From Rhizobium binae (GTDB lineage: Bacteria > Pseudomonadota > Alphaproteobacteria > Rhizobiales > Rhizobiaceae): DNA of 64,000 bases. The stretch covers positions 1 to 64,000 of the forward strand of contig NZ_CP071607.1 in the NCBI RefSeq assembly GCF_017357225.1, written 5' to 3'. Shown in pieces: positions 8,290 through 17,243 of this stretch. The notes beneath the pieces were generated by a model, which was not told the DNA's origin, did no database searches, and saw only the letters and a list, made by a program, of their open reading frames with translations. The position numbers and the translations under genes are program-made. Position 1 is the stretch's first letter. The number at the start of each line of letters is the position of its first letter.

Positions 8290-8815
8290 TGCCGTTCCCT
8301 CCGATTAATTTCAGATACGAAACGCGCGGCGTCTTCTCCTCGAATTCGCGCAGCTGCGCGCGGGCGCGGGAGATGCGCGACATCAAGGTGCCGATCGGAA
8401 TGCCAAGCGCACTGGCGGCTTCCTGATAGGAAAGATCTTCAATCGCCACGAGATGCAGCGCCTCGCGCTGTTCCTCCGGCAGAGCGAAGAAGGCGTCGCG
8501 TACCTGCTGCAGACGCACGGCATGCTCCTGGCCGGCGGGCAAGGACTGCTCGGCTTCGACAGCCGCTTCATCGTGACGGCGCGTCAGCGACCGGTTCTGG
8601 CGAAGGCGATCGATATGGGCATTGTGCAGGATGGAGAGCAGCCAGGTGCGCAGGTTGCTGCCGCTGCGGAAGCTCTTGCGCTTCTCGAAGGCGCGCACCA
8701 GCGCATCATGAACCAGATCTTCCGCCTCATCCGCATTGCGCACCAGCGAGCGCGCATAGCGCCTTAGCGCTGCAAGCTGTCCGATGACATCGAAGGGGCG
8801 TTCTTTGCGGTCCAT
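8276..8815 (-). CDS. ECF-type RNA polymerase sigma factor (RpoE-like)
   Basis: The 179-residue protein contains region 2 (LVRNADEAEDLVHDALVRAF, about residues 22-41, and RTWLLSILHNAHID) and region 4 (LPEEQREALHLVAIEDLSY with the HTH EAASALGIPIGTLMSRISRA), with no region 1 or 3. It is followed by an overlapping anti-sigma gene and the BI-1 gene. An ECF-like promoter lies directly upstream (8823-8850), so it probably controls itself. The precise ECF group was not determined. Confidence 0.93.
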   Translation of the reverse strand: MDRKERPFDVIGQLAALRRYARSLVRNADEAEDLVHDALVRAFEKRKSFRSGSNLRTWLLSILHNAHIDRLRQNRSLTRRHDEAAVEAEQSLPAGQEHAVRLQQVRDAFFALPEEQREALHLVAIEDLSYQEAASALGIPIGTLMSRISRARAQLREFEEKTPRVSYLKLIGGNGNESS

Positions 8816-8822
8816 GATTGAG

Positions 8823-8850
8823 TATACGGAACTGCGACGTATTTTATTCC
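8823..8850 (-). promoter_or_regulatory. Candidate ECF-type autoregulatory promoter of the sigma operon
   Basis: On the minus strand GGAATA (8845-8850) is followed after 16 bases by CGTATA (8823-8828), the general form of ECF promoters (GGAA at -35, CGT at -10). The -10 box ends 7 bases before the sigma start codon, so the transcript would have almost no leader. Confidence 0.6.
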
Positions 8851-9000
8851 GGCGGGCGCAAAAAATCGTCCGGGCCGAAGATCGTCGCCTGAAAAATAAT
8901 CAAAATTTCGTTCTCCGGCGGATGTGCACCTTAAATCGGCGATTGTTTATGACAATTACATGACAGATCATGACGCCGCTGATTTGAGGGGAAATAAAGA

Positions 9001-9294
9001 ATGAAGGAAAAGAAGCGGGTCTACGAAGCTCTCGTGGACGGCGCCATGGAAGGGCTGACGGATCAGGCGCTTTATGATTTCGTCAAGGCACGTTGTCCGA
9101 AAGCCACCAGCAAGAAGATCGTCCGGGCCTCGCTTCTCGCGCTGACCGATCCTCATCTCAAGGACCGCAATATTCTCGACGTGATCTACGCGCTGGCGAT
9201 CAAGCATCGGCTGGATGACGGCGAAGACGAGGAGGCCGACGAGCAGGTTCAATCCTCGCAGGCGGCCAACCAGAACACCCCCCAATTTTCCTGA
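9001..9294 (+). CDS. Small acidic conserved hypothetical protein (97 aa)
   Basis: I do not recognise this family. The protein is soluble with no signal peptide, mostly helical in appearance, with a motif-like KARCPKATSKKIVRASLLAL at about residues 29-48 and an acidic, low-complexity tail (DDGEDEEADEQ). A good ribosome site (GAGGGG) lies 10 bases before the ATG. It is divergent from the ECF sigma operon across 185 bases, so it might belong to the same stress regulon, but no second ECF-like promoter was clear on this strand. Confidence 0.75.
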   Translation: MKEKKRVYEALVDGAMEGLTDQALYDFVKARCPKATSKKIVRASLLALTDPHLKDRNILDVIYALAIKHRLDDGEDEEADEQVQSSQAANQNTPQFS

Positions 9295-9311
9295 TCCAGT
9301 CGCCTCAATCG

Positions 9312-9707
9312 TCAGCTGCCATCCGAAAGCTCTTCGAGGATCGGACAGTCCGGCCTGTCATTGCCGTGGCAGGCATACACGAGCTGCTCCAGCGTGCGGC
9401 GCAGTTCCGAAAGATCGCGGATCTTGCGGTCGATCTCGGCAAGCTTGGTCTCGGCGATATCCTTGACGTCGGCGCTTGCCCGGCTTTTGTCCTCATAGAG
9501 CGCCAGCAATTGCCGGCATTCCTCGACGGAGAAGCCGAGACCGCGCGAGCGCTGCAGGAAGCGCAATTTGTGAACGTCGCTGGCAGCATAGTCGCGATAG
9601 CCGTTTCCGCCCCTTTCAGGGCGGATGAGGCCGATATCTTCGTAATAGCGGATCGTCTTCGAAGGCAGGCCGGACCGCTCAGATGCCTCGCCGATGTTCA
9701 TTGCCAT
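9312..9707 (-). CDS. hmrR: MerR-family copper-responsive regulator (CueR/HmrR type)
   Basis: The 131-residue protein has a MerR winged-helix domain (NIGEASERSGLPSKTIRYYE, about residues 3-22), a long dimerisation helix, and a C-terminal metal loop with CHGNDRPDC, two Cys separated as in Cu(I)-sensing CueR/HmrR. It lies 3 bases after the copper ATPase stop codon, so the two are one transcription unit. It should activate that unit from the CueR-type promoter at 12266-12296 when Cu(I) rises. Start at the first or third codon. Confidence 0.9.
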   Translation of the reverse strand: MAMNIGEASERSGLPSKTIRYYEDIGLIRPERGGNGYRDYAASDVHKLRFLQRSRGLGFSVEECRQLLALYEDKSRASADVKDIAETKLAEIDRKIRDLSELRRTLEQLVYACHGNDRPDCPILEELSDGS

Positions 9708-9710
9708 CTC

Positions 9711-12230
9711 CTATAATTTTGCAAAGCGCAGTCTCAGCGCATTTGATATCACCGACACGGACGAGAGGCTCATTGCCGCCGCCGCGATCATCGGCGACAG
9801 CAGCAGGCCGAAGACCGGATAGAGCACGCCGGCGGCGACTGGAACGCCGAGGGCATTATAGCCGAAGGCGAAACCGAGATTCTGGCGGATATTGCGCATC
9901 GTCGCCTCCGCCAGCCGTCGTGCCCTGACGATGCCGTTGAGATCGCCCTTCACCAATGTAATGCCCGCACTTTCCATCGCAACATCGGCGCCGGTGCCCA
10001 TGGCGATGCCGACATCGGCCGAAGCAAGTGCCGGCGCATCATTGACGCCGTCGCCGGCCATGGCGACCACGGCACCTTTGGCGCGCAATTCCTCGATCAG
10101 CGCCTTCTTGCCTTCCGGCAGGACGTCGGCGCGGACCTCATCGATGCCCAGGCTTTTCGCCACTGCCCGAGCCGTCCGCTCGTTGTCGCCCGTTGCCATG
10201 ATGATCTTCAACCCGCTGTCGTGCAGCGCCTTGATGGCGGTGGCCGTTGTCGGCTTGATCCGGTCGGCGACGGCGAGGAGGCCGGCAAGCTTGCCGTCGA
10301 GCGTGACGAACATCACCGTCTTGCCATCGCCGCGCAGGGCTTCGGTCTTCTCCGACAGCGCTGCGGGATCGATGCCGAGATCGGCGAGCATTGCCGCATT
10401 GCCGAGCGCGACCGTGGTGCCGTCGGCCAGACCCTTCACACCCTTGCCTGTCGTTGCCTCAAACCCGGTGACCTCTACGAAGCTTACACCACGCTCTTCT
10501 GCGCCGGAAACGATCGCTTCGGCCAGCGGATGTTCGGAACCGCGCTCCAGGCTTGCGGCCAGCGACAGCAGCCGGGTTTTCTCGACGCCACCGGCGGCGT
10601 GGATGTCGGTGAGGACAGGCTTGCCTTCGGTCAGCGTGCCGGTTTTGTCGACGATCAACGTGTCGACCCTGGAAAAGCGTTCCAGCGCTTCGGCATCCTT
10701 GATCAGCACGCCTTCCTGAGCGCCGCGCCCGGTCGCGATCATGATCGACATCGGCGTCGCAAGACCGAGCGCGCAGGGGCAGGCGATGATCAGAACGGCG
10801 ACGGCGGCCAGCAGTGCGTTTGCCAGGCTCGGTTCCGGTCCGATAGCGGCCCAGACGATGAAGGCAAGGATGGCCGCGGCGACGACGGCCGGTACAAAGA
10901 AAGCCGATACCCGGTCGACCGCGCCCTGGATCGGCGCCCGCGAGCGTTGCGCCGCGGCGACCATGTCGACGATGCGCGACAGCATCGTGTCGGCGCCGAC
11001 TTTCTCGGCCGCCATGACGAGCGACCCATTCTTGTTGATCGTGCCGCCGGTCAGAGCATCGCCCTTCGACTTCTCCAGAGGCAACGGCTCGCCTGTAAGC
11101 ATTGATTCATCGACGGTCGACTGGCCCTCGACGACGGAACCGTCCACCGGAATGCGTTCGCCGGGACGCACGCGCAGCCGGTCTCCGCTCTGAATTTCCT
11201 CGACCGCCACGTCGCTTTCGCTGCCATCGACAGCGATGCGCCGCGCCGTCTTCGGCGCAAGGTCCAGCAGGGCGCGGATCGCCGAGCCAGTGCGTTCACG
11301 CGCCTTCAATTCCAGCACCTGGCCGACGAAGACGAGCGCTACGATGACGGCTGCCGCCTCGAAATAGACGGGCACGGCGGCGCCATGGCCGCGAAAGCTC
11401 ATCGGGAAGATCCCGGGCGCAAGTGTGGCGACGAGGCTGTAGACATAGGCGGTGCCGACGCCAAGACCGATCAGCGTCCACATGTTCGGGCTGCGGTTGA
11501 CCAGAGACGCCCAAGCGCGGCGGAAGAAGGGCAGGGCAGCCCACAGCACGACGGGAGTTGCCAGCAACAGCTCGATGTAGCTCGCCTGCGGTTCGCCGAT
11601 CGCTTCGCGGAGCGGCAGGCCGAGCATCGGCCCCATGCCGAGCGCCAGCAGCGGCAGCGCAAGGATGGCGCTGACCCAAAGCCGTCTGGTAAAATCCGCA
11701 AGCTCCGGGTTCGGGCCTTCGTCATCAGGCGGAATACCCATCGGTTCCAGCGCCATGCCACATTTCGGACAATCGCCGGGACGATCGCTGACGACTTCTG
11801 GATGCATCGGGCAAGTATAGAGCGTGCCCTTCGGCGCCGGCTTTGCCGCCGGGCGGGCACCGTCGCGATAGGCCGTGGGGTCGGCTTCGAACTTTGTCTT
11901 GCAGCCGGCCGAGCAGAAGTAGAATTTCTCGCCCTCAACCTTCAGAAAATGTTTTGCCGTCGAACGATCGACGGCCATGCCGCAGACAGGGTCCTTCGCT
12001 GTCAGGTAGTCCTGCGGCGTCGCCGCAAATTTTGTCCGACAGCTCTCGGAGCAGAAATGGTAGATGCGGCCGGCATGCGTAAGCGAGGGCTTGCCCGCCT
12101 CCGGATGGACGGTCATGCCGCAGACGGGATCACGAACGACAGTGTCGGCCGCTTTCTCCCGATCATGGCTGCAATGGCTATGATCATCGTCCTGGGTGTG
12201 GCCGTGATGGTGGTCGTGTTTCATGTTCAT
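9711..12230 (-). CDS. actP: Copper-translocating P1B-type ATPase (ActP/CopA-like) with YHS-type N-terminus
   Basis: This inner-membrane pump exports Cu(I) from the cytoplasm. In order along the 839 residues it has a His-rich start, two YHS-type metal-binding domains (DPVCGM at about 34-39 and 80-85), a heavy-metal-binding domain (YTCPMHP... PKCGM, about 138-159), the transmembrane CPC motif at 484-486, the TGE actuator motif at 379-381, the phosphorylated Asp in DKTGT at 528-532, and [10 protein letters not shown]. The usual GMTCxxC HMA domain is absent and the YHS pair takes its place. A GGAG ribosome site precedes the ATG. It is co-transcribed with the MerR regulator behind a CueR-type promoter. 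Confidence 0.95.
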   Translation of the reverse strand: MNMKHDHHHGHTQDDDHSHCSHDREKAADTVVRDPVCGMTVHPEAGKPSLTHAGRIYHFCSESCRTKFAATPQDYLTAKDPVCGMAVDRSTAKHFLKVEGEKFYFCSAGCKTKFEADPTAYRDGARPAAKPAPKGTLYTCPMHPEVVSDRPGDCPKCGMALEPMGIPPDDEGPNPELADFTRRLWVSAILALPLLALGMGPMLGLPLREAIGEPQASYIELLLATPVVLWAALPFFRRAWASLVNRSPNMWTLIGLGVGTAYVYSLVATLAPGIFPMSFRGHGAAVPVYFEAAAVIVALVFVGQVLELKARERTGSAIRALLDLAPKTARRIAVDGSESDVAVEEIQSGDRLRVRPGERIPVDGSVVEGQSTVDESMLTGEPLPLEKSKGDALTGGTINKNGSLVMAAEKVGADTMLSRIVDMVAAAQRSRAPIQGAVDRVSAFFVPAVVAAAILAFIVWAAIGPEPSLANALLAAVAVLIIACPCALGLATPMSIMIATGRGAQEGVLIKDAEALERFSRVDTLIVDKTGTLTEGKPVLTDIHAAGGVEKTRLLSLAASLERGSEHPLAEAIVSGAEERGVSFVEVTGFEATTGKGVKGLADGTTVALGNAAMLADLGIDPAALSEKTEALRGDGKTVMFVTLDGKLAGLLAVADRIKPTTATAIKALHDSGLKIIMATGDNERTARAVAKSLGIDEVRADVLPEGKKALIEELRAKGAVVAMAGDGVNDAPALASADVGIAMGTGADVAMESAGITLVKGDLNGIVRARRLAEATMRNIRQNLGFAFGYNALGVPVAAGVLYPVFGLLLSPMIAAAAMSLSSVSVISNALRLRFAKL

Positions 12231-12265
12231 GCCTGTCTCCTATGCCCATCGGGCAATTGGAGAGA

Positions 12266-12296
12266 CTTATCGACCTTCCAGCAGCTGGAAGGTCAA
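12266..12296 (-). promoter_or_regulatory. CueR/HmrR-type promoter-operator for the copper operon
   Basis: On the minus strand TTGACC (12291-12296) and GATAAG (12266-12271) are separated by 19 bases, the over-long spacer typical of MerR-activated promoters. The spacer region is a perfect 21-bp palindrome at 12273-12293 (ACCTTCCAGC, one base, GCTGGAAGGT), closely like the E. coli copA CueR site. Confidence 0.92.
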
Positions 12297-12367
12297 GTGG
12301 TATTTTCGGCGAGATTGATTTTTCGACAGCCGCCGCTCGCTTCCATGCGGACGGCTTGACCCGATCC

Positions 12368-14974
12368 TCAGATCGGGCTGATGAGCCCGACCGGCTGGCT
12401 CCCGAGCAGGGCAGAGACCGAGATGCTGCCACCCGGCTCGATCGTCTTTCCGGTCAGCAGATCCGCCTTCAGGCCGTGAAGAGGGGAGGGGACGGCGATC
12501 GTGGTATCCTCCCAGAATTCCGGGCCTGCAAAAAGCACGCCCGGATCGAGCCAGCCAAACATCAGCCGGGGCGCGGCGATGATGACGAAATCACCATGCT
12601 GCACCCGGGCAAAAGCGAGCAGATGGTCACGCCGGCTGCCCGTCACCTTCAACGGCAGATAGTCGCCTTTTGCAAACAGAGCCGGTTGCCGCCGGCGCAG
12701 TTGCAGGCCGATTCCGATGATGCGCTGCTTCAACGCCGCCGCCTGAAGCTTGGCGATCGGGCCGGCTTCAACGAGCCAGGCGGCTAAACGTTCATGATCG
12801 ACAGGTCGGCGATTGTCGGGATCGACAAGACTGAAATCGAAACCTTCCGCGCCCTGGTAAATGTCCGGAATGCCAGGCGCCGTCAGCTTGAGCAGCGTCT
12901 GCGACAGGCTGTTGACGTAGCCCGCCGCAATGAAGGGCTGCAGCACCCTTTCGAAATCTTCGAGGAAAGCGTCATTGTCCGGTGACACCAGCGCCACTGC
13001 ATAGCGCGTGACTGCCTCCTCATAAGCGGCATCCTGGTTCGTCCAGGCGGTGCGCAATTTCGCTTCGCGCACCGCCTTGACCGCGTAATCGGCAAAGCGG
13101 TCGCAAAGCTCCTCCGTCTGACCGCTATCGAAATCCTCCGGCCAGAAGCCGGCGAGCGCTTGATACAGCATCCATTCGGTGTTCGGCTCCGGCGCAAGGC
13201 CATCCGGCAGATCCTGTAGCAACGGCCGGTTCATCTCGCGCCACCGCGCCACAGCCTGGGCAAAAACATCTGCCCCTTCGCTCAAGGCATAGAGTCTTGC
13301 GCGCGCATCCTCGCCGCGCTTGGTGTCGTGGGTGGCCGTTGCCGAAAGCCCATGCGGCTGCAGTCGGGCGCGTTCGGCCATGCGGCGATGGAAGCCGACC
13401 AGGCCCTCGGGCGCTTTGCCCGGTTCGCAGCCGACCTCGTTTGCGGCAAGCAGCCTGTTGTAGCGGTAGAACAGCGTATCCTCCATCGCCTTCGCCATGA
13501 CCGGCCCGCTCAGCTGCTGGAATCGGATGCGGAATTCGTGGGCCGCATCGCCTTCGATCCTGCCTTCGAGAAGCTTCAGCACATGATCGAGCGCGCGCTG
13601 GTCGTCGAGCTCTGTCATGACTTGCGATGCGGTCGCGGCAAGGACGGCCGAATCCTGCCAGGAAAGCGGACCGCCATCGCCATAGGTGCGGTAGACGGGA
13701 AACGCGATGAGCAGCGCGGTGAGCGCATTGGCGATCTCTGCTCTGTCGAGGTGAGGGAAGATGCCGGCCGCGATCGCTACCAGCCGGCCGGACTCACCGG
13801 CGAAATTGCGCTCCACCATCTGTTGCCTGGCAAGCCGCCGGCCCTCTTCGGGATCGGCCGTCTCGCCGGCTAGGCCGCGATAGGCATCGTCCAATATGCG
13901 CAGTCCGCCGGCGTCAATGAAGAGTTCGCTCAGCGCGGCGATGAATTCATATCCTGTCGTGCCGGCGACCGGCCAGCTCTCCGGGAGCACCTCGCCCGTC
14001 CCGAGAATCTTTTCCACGACGATATAGATATCGGCTCCGACCGCTGCCCTCAGCCTGTCGAGATAGGCCTTCGGTTCGGCGAGCCCGTCGACATGGTCGA
14101 TGCGCAGACCCTGCACCTTGCCCTGGCGCACCAGCTCGAGCACCAGCCGATGCAGGTCTTCGAAAACCGGGGGATCTTCGACGCGGGTGCCGACCAGACC
14201 GGTCACCTCGAAAAAACGACGATAGCTCAGATGCCGCGCCGCCTCCTTCCAATGCGTCAGGCGCCAATGCTGTTCCTCGTGCAGGCTTCTGAGAAAATCA
14301 TGATCGGACGAGACGTCCTCGAGTTTTTGCCGGAGGATCGCCCGATCACCGCCTTCGAAGAGGATATTGCGCAGCGCGCGGGCAAAATCCGCGCCCGACG
14401 TCACGGCCGCCTCTGCCATCCGCATGGCCACCGGATCGTCGAGGCGATTGGCGAGCGCGCCGTAGCTGCTGGGGTTCAGCGGCAACAAGGTCTGGAAGTA
14501 AGCCAGGGCGAAGTTGCCGTGCGTCTCGTCGAGCACGAGACGCAGTTCGCCTGCTGCCAGCGCCTCTTCGAACTGCTGGCCGAGCTGCGGCAGGGTCAGC
14601 GGTTCGCGCCAGTCGATGTCGAAATGACCGGCATAGGCGCTGTGCCGGCCGAATGCCAGCACGTCGCGCCACCAGCCGTTTTCCGGCGAGGCGGCCATAT
14701 GGTTCGGGACGATGTCGAGGATGAGGCCCATGCCCGCCGACGCGAGGCGTTCCGTCAACCGGTCGAAGCCTGCCCGGCCGCCGAGCGCCGGGTCGATCTC
14801 ATTGGCGTCGGTGACGTCATAGCCGTGGGTCGAACCGCTGACGGCGGTGAAGATGGGTGAAGCGTAGAGGTGGCTGATGCCGAGCGCCTTGAGATAGGGA
14901 ACAAGACTGCCGGCGCGATCGAAGGTCATGCCGTTGCGGAACTGTATCCGGTAGGTCGCTGTCGGAAATGTCAT
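12368..14974 (-). CDS. treY: Maltooligosyl trehalose synthase (TreY)
   Basis: TreY is a GH13 enzyme that converts the reducing-end alpha-1,4 bond of maltooligosaccharides to alpha,alpha-1,1; TreZ then releases trehalose. The start at 14974 (MTFPTATYRIQF) is chosen because TreY proteins begin with this TYRLQ-like strand; an in-frame ATG exists 44 codons upstream. The length is 868 residues. GH13 motifs seen include LILDIVPNHMA, LRIDHVDGLAEP (catalytic Asp region) and VEKILGTGEVLPESW, with SATATHDTKRGED towards the C-terminus. No treZ, glgX or other glycogen gene is in the window. Confidence 0.93.
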   Translation of the reverse strand: MTFPTATYRIQFRNGMTFDRAGSLVPYLKALGISHLYASPIFTAVSGSTHGYDVTDANEIDPALGGRAGFDRLTERLASAGMGLILDIVPNHMAASPENGWWRDVLAFGRHSAYAGHFDIDWREPLTLPQLGQQFEEALAAGELRLVLDETHGNFALAYFQTLLPLNPSSYGALANRLDDPVAMRMAEAAVTSGADFARALRNILFEGGDRAILRQKLEDVSSDHDFLRSLHEEQHWRLTHWKEAARHLSYRRFFEVTGLVGTRVEDPPVFEDLHRLVLELVRQGKVQGLRIDHVDGLAEPKAYLDRLRAAVGADIYIVVEKILGTGEVLPESWPVAGTTGYEFIAALSELFIDAGGLRILDDAYRGLAGETADPEEGRRLARQQMVERNFAGESGRLVAIAAGIFPHLDRAEIANALTALLIAFPVYRTYGDGGPLSWQDSAVLAATASQVMTELDDQRALDHVLKLLEGRIEGDAAHEFRIRFQQLSGPVMAKAMEDTLFYRYNRLLAANEVGCEPGKAPEGLVGFHRRMAERARLQPHGLSATATHDTKRGEDARARLYALSEGADVFAQAVARWREMNRPLLQDLPDGLAPEPNTEWMLYQALAGFWPEDFDSGQTEELCDRFADYAVKAVREAKLRTAWTNQDAAYEEAVTRYAVALVSPDNDAFLEDFERVLQPFIAAGYVNSLSQTLLKLTAPGIPDIYQGAEGFDFSLVDPDNRRPVDHERLAAWLVEAGPIAKLQAAALKQRIIGIGLQLRRRQPALFAKGDYLPLKVTGSRRDHLLAFARVQHGDFVIIAAPRLMFGWLDPGVLFAGPEFWEDTTIAVPSPLHGLKADLLTGKTIEPGGSISVSALLGSQPVGLISPI

Positions 14975-15161
14975 GAAGCCGTCTGACGTTCGAGGGAGAC
15001 CCTCTTCAACGGTTGTGGCCGGGTCTTTGTTCCCGCATGGCGCCGAGCGGCTGGTGCGCTCATGCATGTCGCCCGGAAGTGTGCAGCGGTTGCGGGACAA
15101 CGGCATGCATCAAAACAAAAGAGCTGAAGCGCGCCGCATGAATTATTTAACGCGAGGCGCT

Positions 15162-17243
15162 TCAGTCGATGAAGACGCCGACGCTCGCGGCTCGTCCGGC
15201 CGAATCGATGACGGTCAGCTTCGAATAGCCGCCGCCATCGGGCTGCCATTGCTGGGTGCGCCGGCGCGAGAGGTCAGGCAGCGGCTTGCCGTTCGCAAGC
15301 CAGCGGAAGGGCGCACGGCCGCCCTGCAGCTTCAGCATCAACGGCGACAGATCGCCGCCTTTTGCGCCGAGATCGATATGGGCGCCTTCGGGCGGATAGA
15401 CGATCTGCGGTGCGGGTTCGCGCCCGGAGGCGACGAGCAGGCCGCTGGCATTCAGCGCAAAACGCCGCTGGCTGATCGGAAGCTCCGATTGGGCGATGCG
15501 CACGGCCCCCGCCGGAGGTCGCGGCAAGGGCGTCGTCGCGATGCCTGATTTGGCAAAAGCCTCGAACAGGATCGGCGCTGCGGTGCCATAGCCGGTCAGG
15601 CCGGGCACGGCGCTGTTGTCGGGCCGCCCAACCCAGACGCCGAGCACATAGCGTCCGTCATAGCCGACCGACCAGGCGTCGCGATAGCCGTAGCTGGTGC
15701 CGGTCTTGTAGGCGATGCCGCGCTGCGGCGCGCCGGCGGGAGGGATGACGCCGGAGAGAATATCGGCGACGTTCCAGACCGCGACCGGCTCCAGCAGCGG
15801 TTCGCCGTCGAGCTTGCCAGGCGCGCCGGTGATGCCGTCGCCGAGTCTTGCCGGCTGGCCGCGATTGGCGAGTGCGGTATAGAGCTGCACCAGATCCCTG
15901 AGCGTGATTCCGACGCCGCCAAGACCTATCGCCAGTCCCGGCGTCTCGTTCGGCGGCAAAGCCGGGCGCACTTCGGCGCGGCGGAAGCGCACCAGCAGCC
16001 GCGACGGCCCGACGGCATCGAGCAGTTTGACGGCCGGAACGTTCAGCGACAGCTGCAGCGCCTCGCGCACGGTGACGTCGCCCTGGTAGCTCATGTCGAA
16101 ATTGCGCGGCCGATAGCCGAAGAAGTCGGCCGGCCGGTCCTCGATGATGGTCTCCTGGGAAACAAGGCCCTGTTCGAAGGCGAGCCCGTAAATAAAGGGC
16201 TTCAGCGTCGAGCCGGGCGAGCGGTTGACACGTGTCATATCGATCCAGCCGGAGCGGCTGGCGTCGAAATAATCGGCCGAGCCGACTTCGCCGACGATCG
16301 CGCCGGTCTGGGCGTCGGCCATCACCATGGCGAGCGAAAGCTTTGGCCCGAGCTTCATGGCCGCGGCCCGGGCGACCGCTTCCAGCCCTTGCTGGACCTG
16401 CTTTTTCAAAGTCGTCTGATGCTTGAGGACACCAGGCTCCTTGCGAAGCGCGGCTTCCGCGGCATGGGCGGCCAATGCCGGCAGCTGCATGCGCCGCATG
16501 GGGATGGCGACCGCCTCGGCCCGCTCCGCTTCGCCGTTGCCGATCGCCTCGGCCACCGCGGCGCGATCAAGCACGCGCTTGCGCGCCTCTTGCGCCGCCT
16601 GGAGATTGCGGTCCGGCCGGCGCCGTTCCGGCAATTGCGGCAGGGCGACGAGCAGGGCGGCTTCGGCGATCGTCAGGCGCCGCGGCTCCTTGCCGAAATA
16701 GGCAAGACTTGCGGCGCGTACGCCTTCCAGATTACCGCCATAGGGCGCATGCGTGAGATAGAGATCGAGGATCTCTTCCTTCGACAGGCGCTGTTCGATC
16801 TGCATGGCGCGGGCGAGCTGCAGGAGTTTTGCCGAAAACGAACGTTCCGCGCGCGGCTCGATCAGCCGCGCCACCTGCATCGACAGCGTCGAGGCGCCGG
16901 AGACGATGCGGCCATTGCGGACGAATTGCAGGCAGGCCCGCCCGAGGGCCCAGGCGTCGACGCCGCCGTGATCGTAGAAACGCTGATCCTCATAGGCAAC
17001 AAGCATGCGCAGGAATTGCGGATCGACATCGGCGACCGTCGTCTTCAGCCGCCAGCGGCCTTCGGCGGTCGCGAAGGCGCGCAACAACTGCCCATCGGCA
17101 TCCAGCACCTCCGGGGAAACCGTATCCGCCTTGTCGAGCGGCGGCGGAAAGGCCTTGTCGGCGGCGTCGAGCGTAAGGAGGGCTGCGCCGGCAAGAACGA
17201 TGCCGGCGGCGGATCCGATCGCAAACTTGCGCCACAGCCTCAT
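15162..17243 (-). CDS. pbpC: Penicillin-binding protein 1C
   Basis: This is a bifunctional class A penicillin-binding protein (glycosyltransferase plus transpeptidase) of the PbpC subfamily, 693 residues. It has an N-terminal membrane anchor (about 8-26), the glycosyltransferase motif EDQRFYDHGG at 85-94, the transpeptidase serine in S345-T-L-K348, a later KTGTSYGYRD box, and a C-terminal BiPBP_C domain (about 600-693). The ATG overlaps the stop of the alpha-2-macroglobulin gene by 4 bases. The same pairing (pbpC/yfhM) in E. coli suggests a joint role in repairing the wall when bacterial alpha-2-macroglobulin traps an invading protease. Confidence 0.95.
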   Translation of the reverse strand: MRLWRKFAIGSAAGIVLAGAALLTLDAADKAFPPPLDKADTVSPEVLDADGQLLRAFATAEGRWRLKTTVADVDPQFLRMLVAYEDQRFYDHGGVDAWALGRACLQFVRNGRIVSGASTLSMQVARLIEPRAERSFSAKLLQLARAMQIEQRLSKEEILDLYLTHAPYGGNLEGVRAASLAYFGKEPRRLTIAEAALLVALPQLPERRRPDRNLQAAQEARKRVLDRAAVAEAIGNGEAERAEAVAIPMRRMQLPALAAHAAEAALRKEPGVLKHQTTLKKQVQQGLEAVARAAAMKLGPKLSLAMVMADAQTGAIVGEVGSADYFDASRSGWIDMTRVNRSPGSTLKPFIYGLAFEQGLVSQETIIEDRPADFFGYRPRNFDMSYQGDVTVREALQLSLNVPAVKLLDAVGPSRLLVRFRRAEVRPALPPNETPGLAIGLGGVGITLRDLVQLYTALANRGQPARLGDGITGAPGKLDGEPLLEPVAVWNVADILSGVIPPAGAPQRGIAYKTGTSYGYRDAWSVGYDGRYVLGVWVGRPDNSAVPGLTGYGTAAPILFEAFAKSGIATTPLPRPPAGAVRIAQSELPISQRRFALNASGLLVASGREPAPQIVYPPEGAHIDLGAKGGDLSPLMLKLQGGRAPFRWLANGKPLPDLSRRRTQQWQPDGGGYSKLTVIDSAGRAASVGVFID

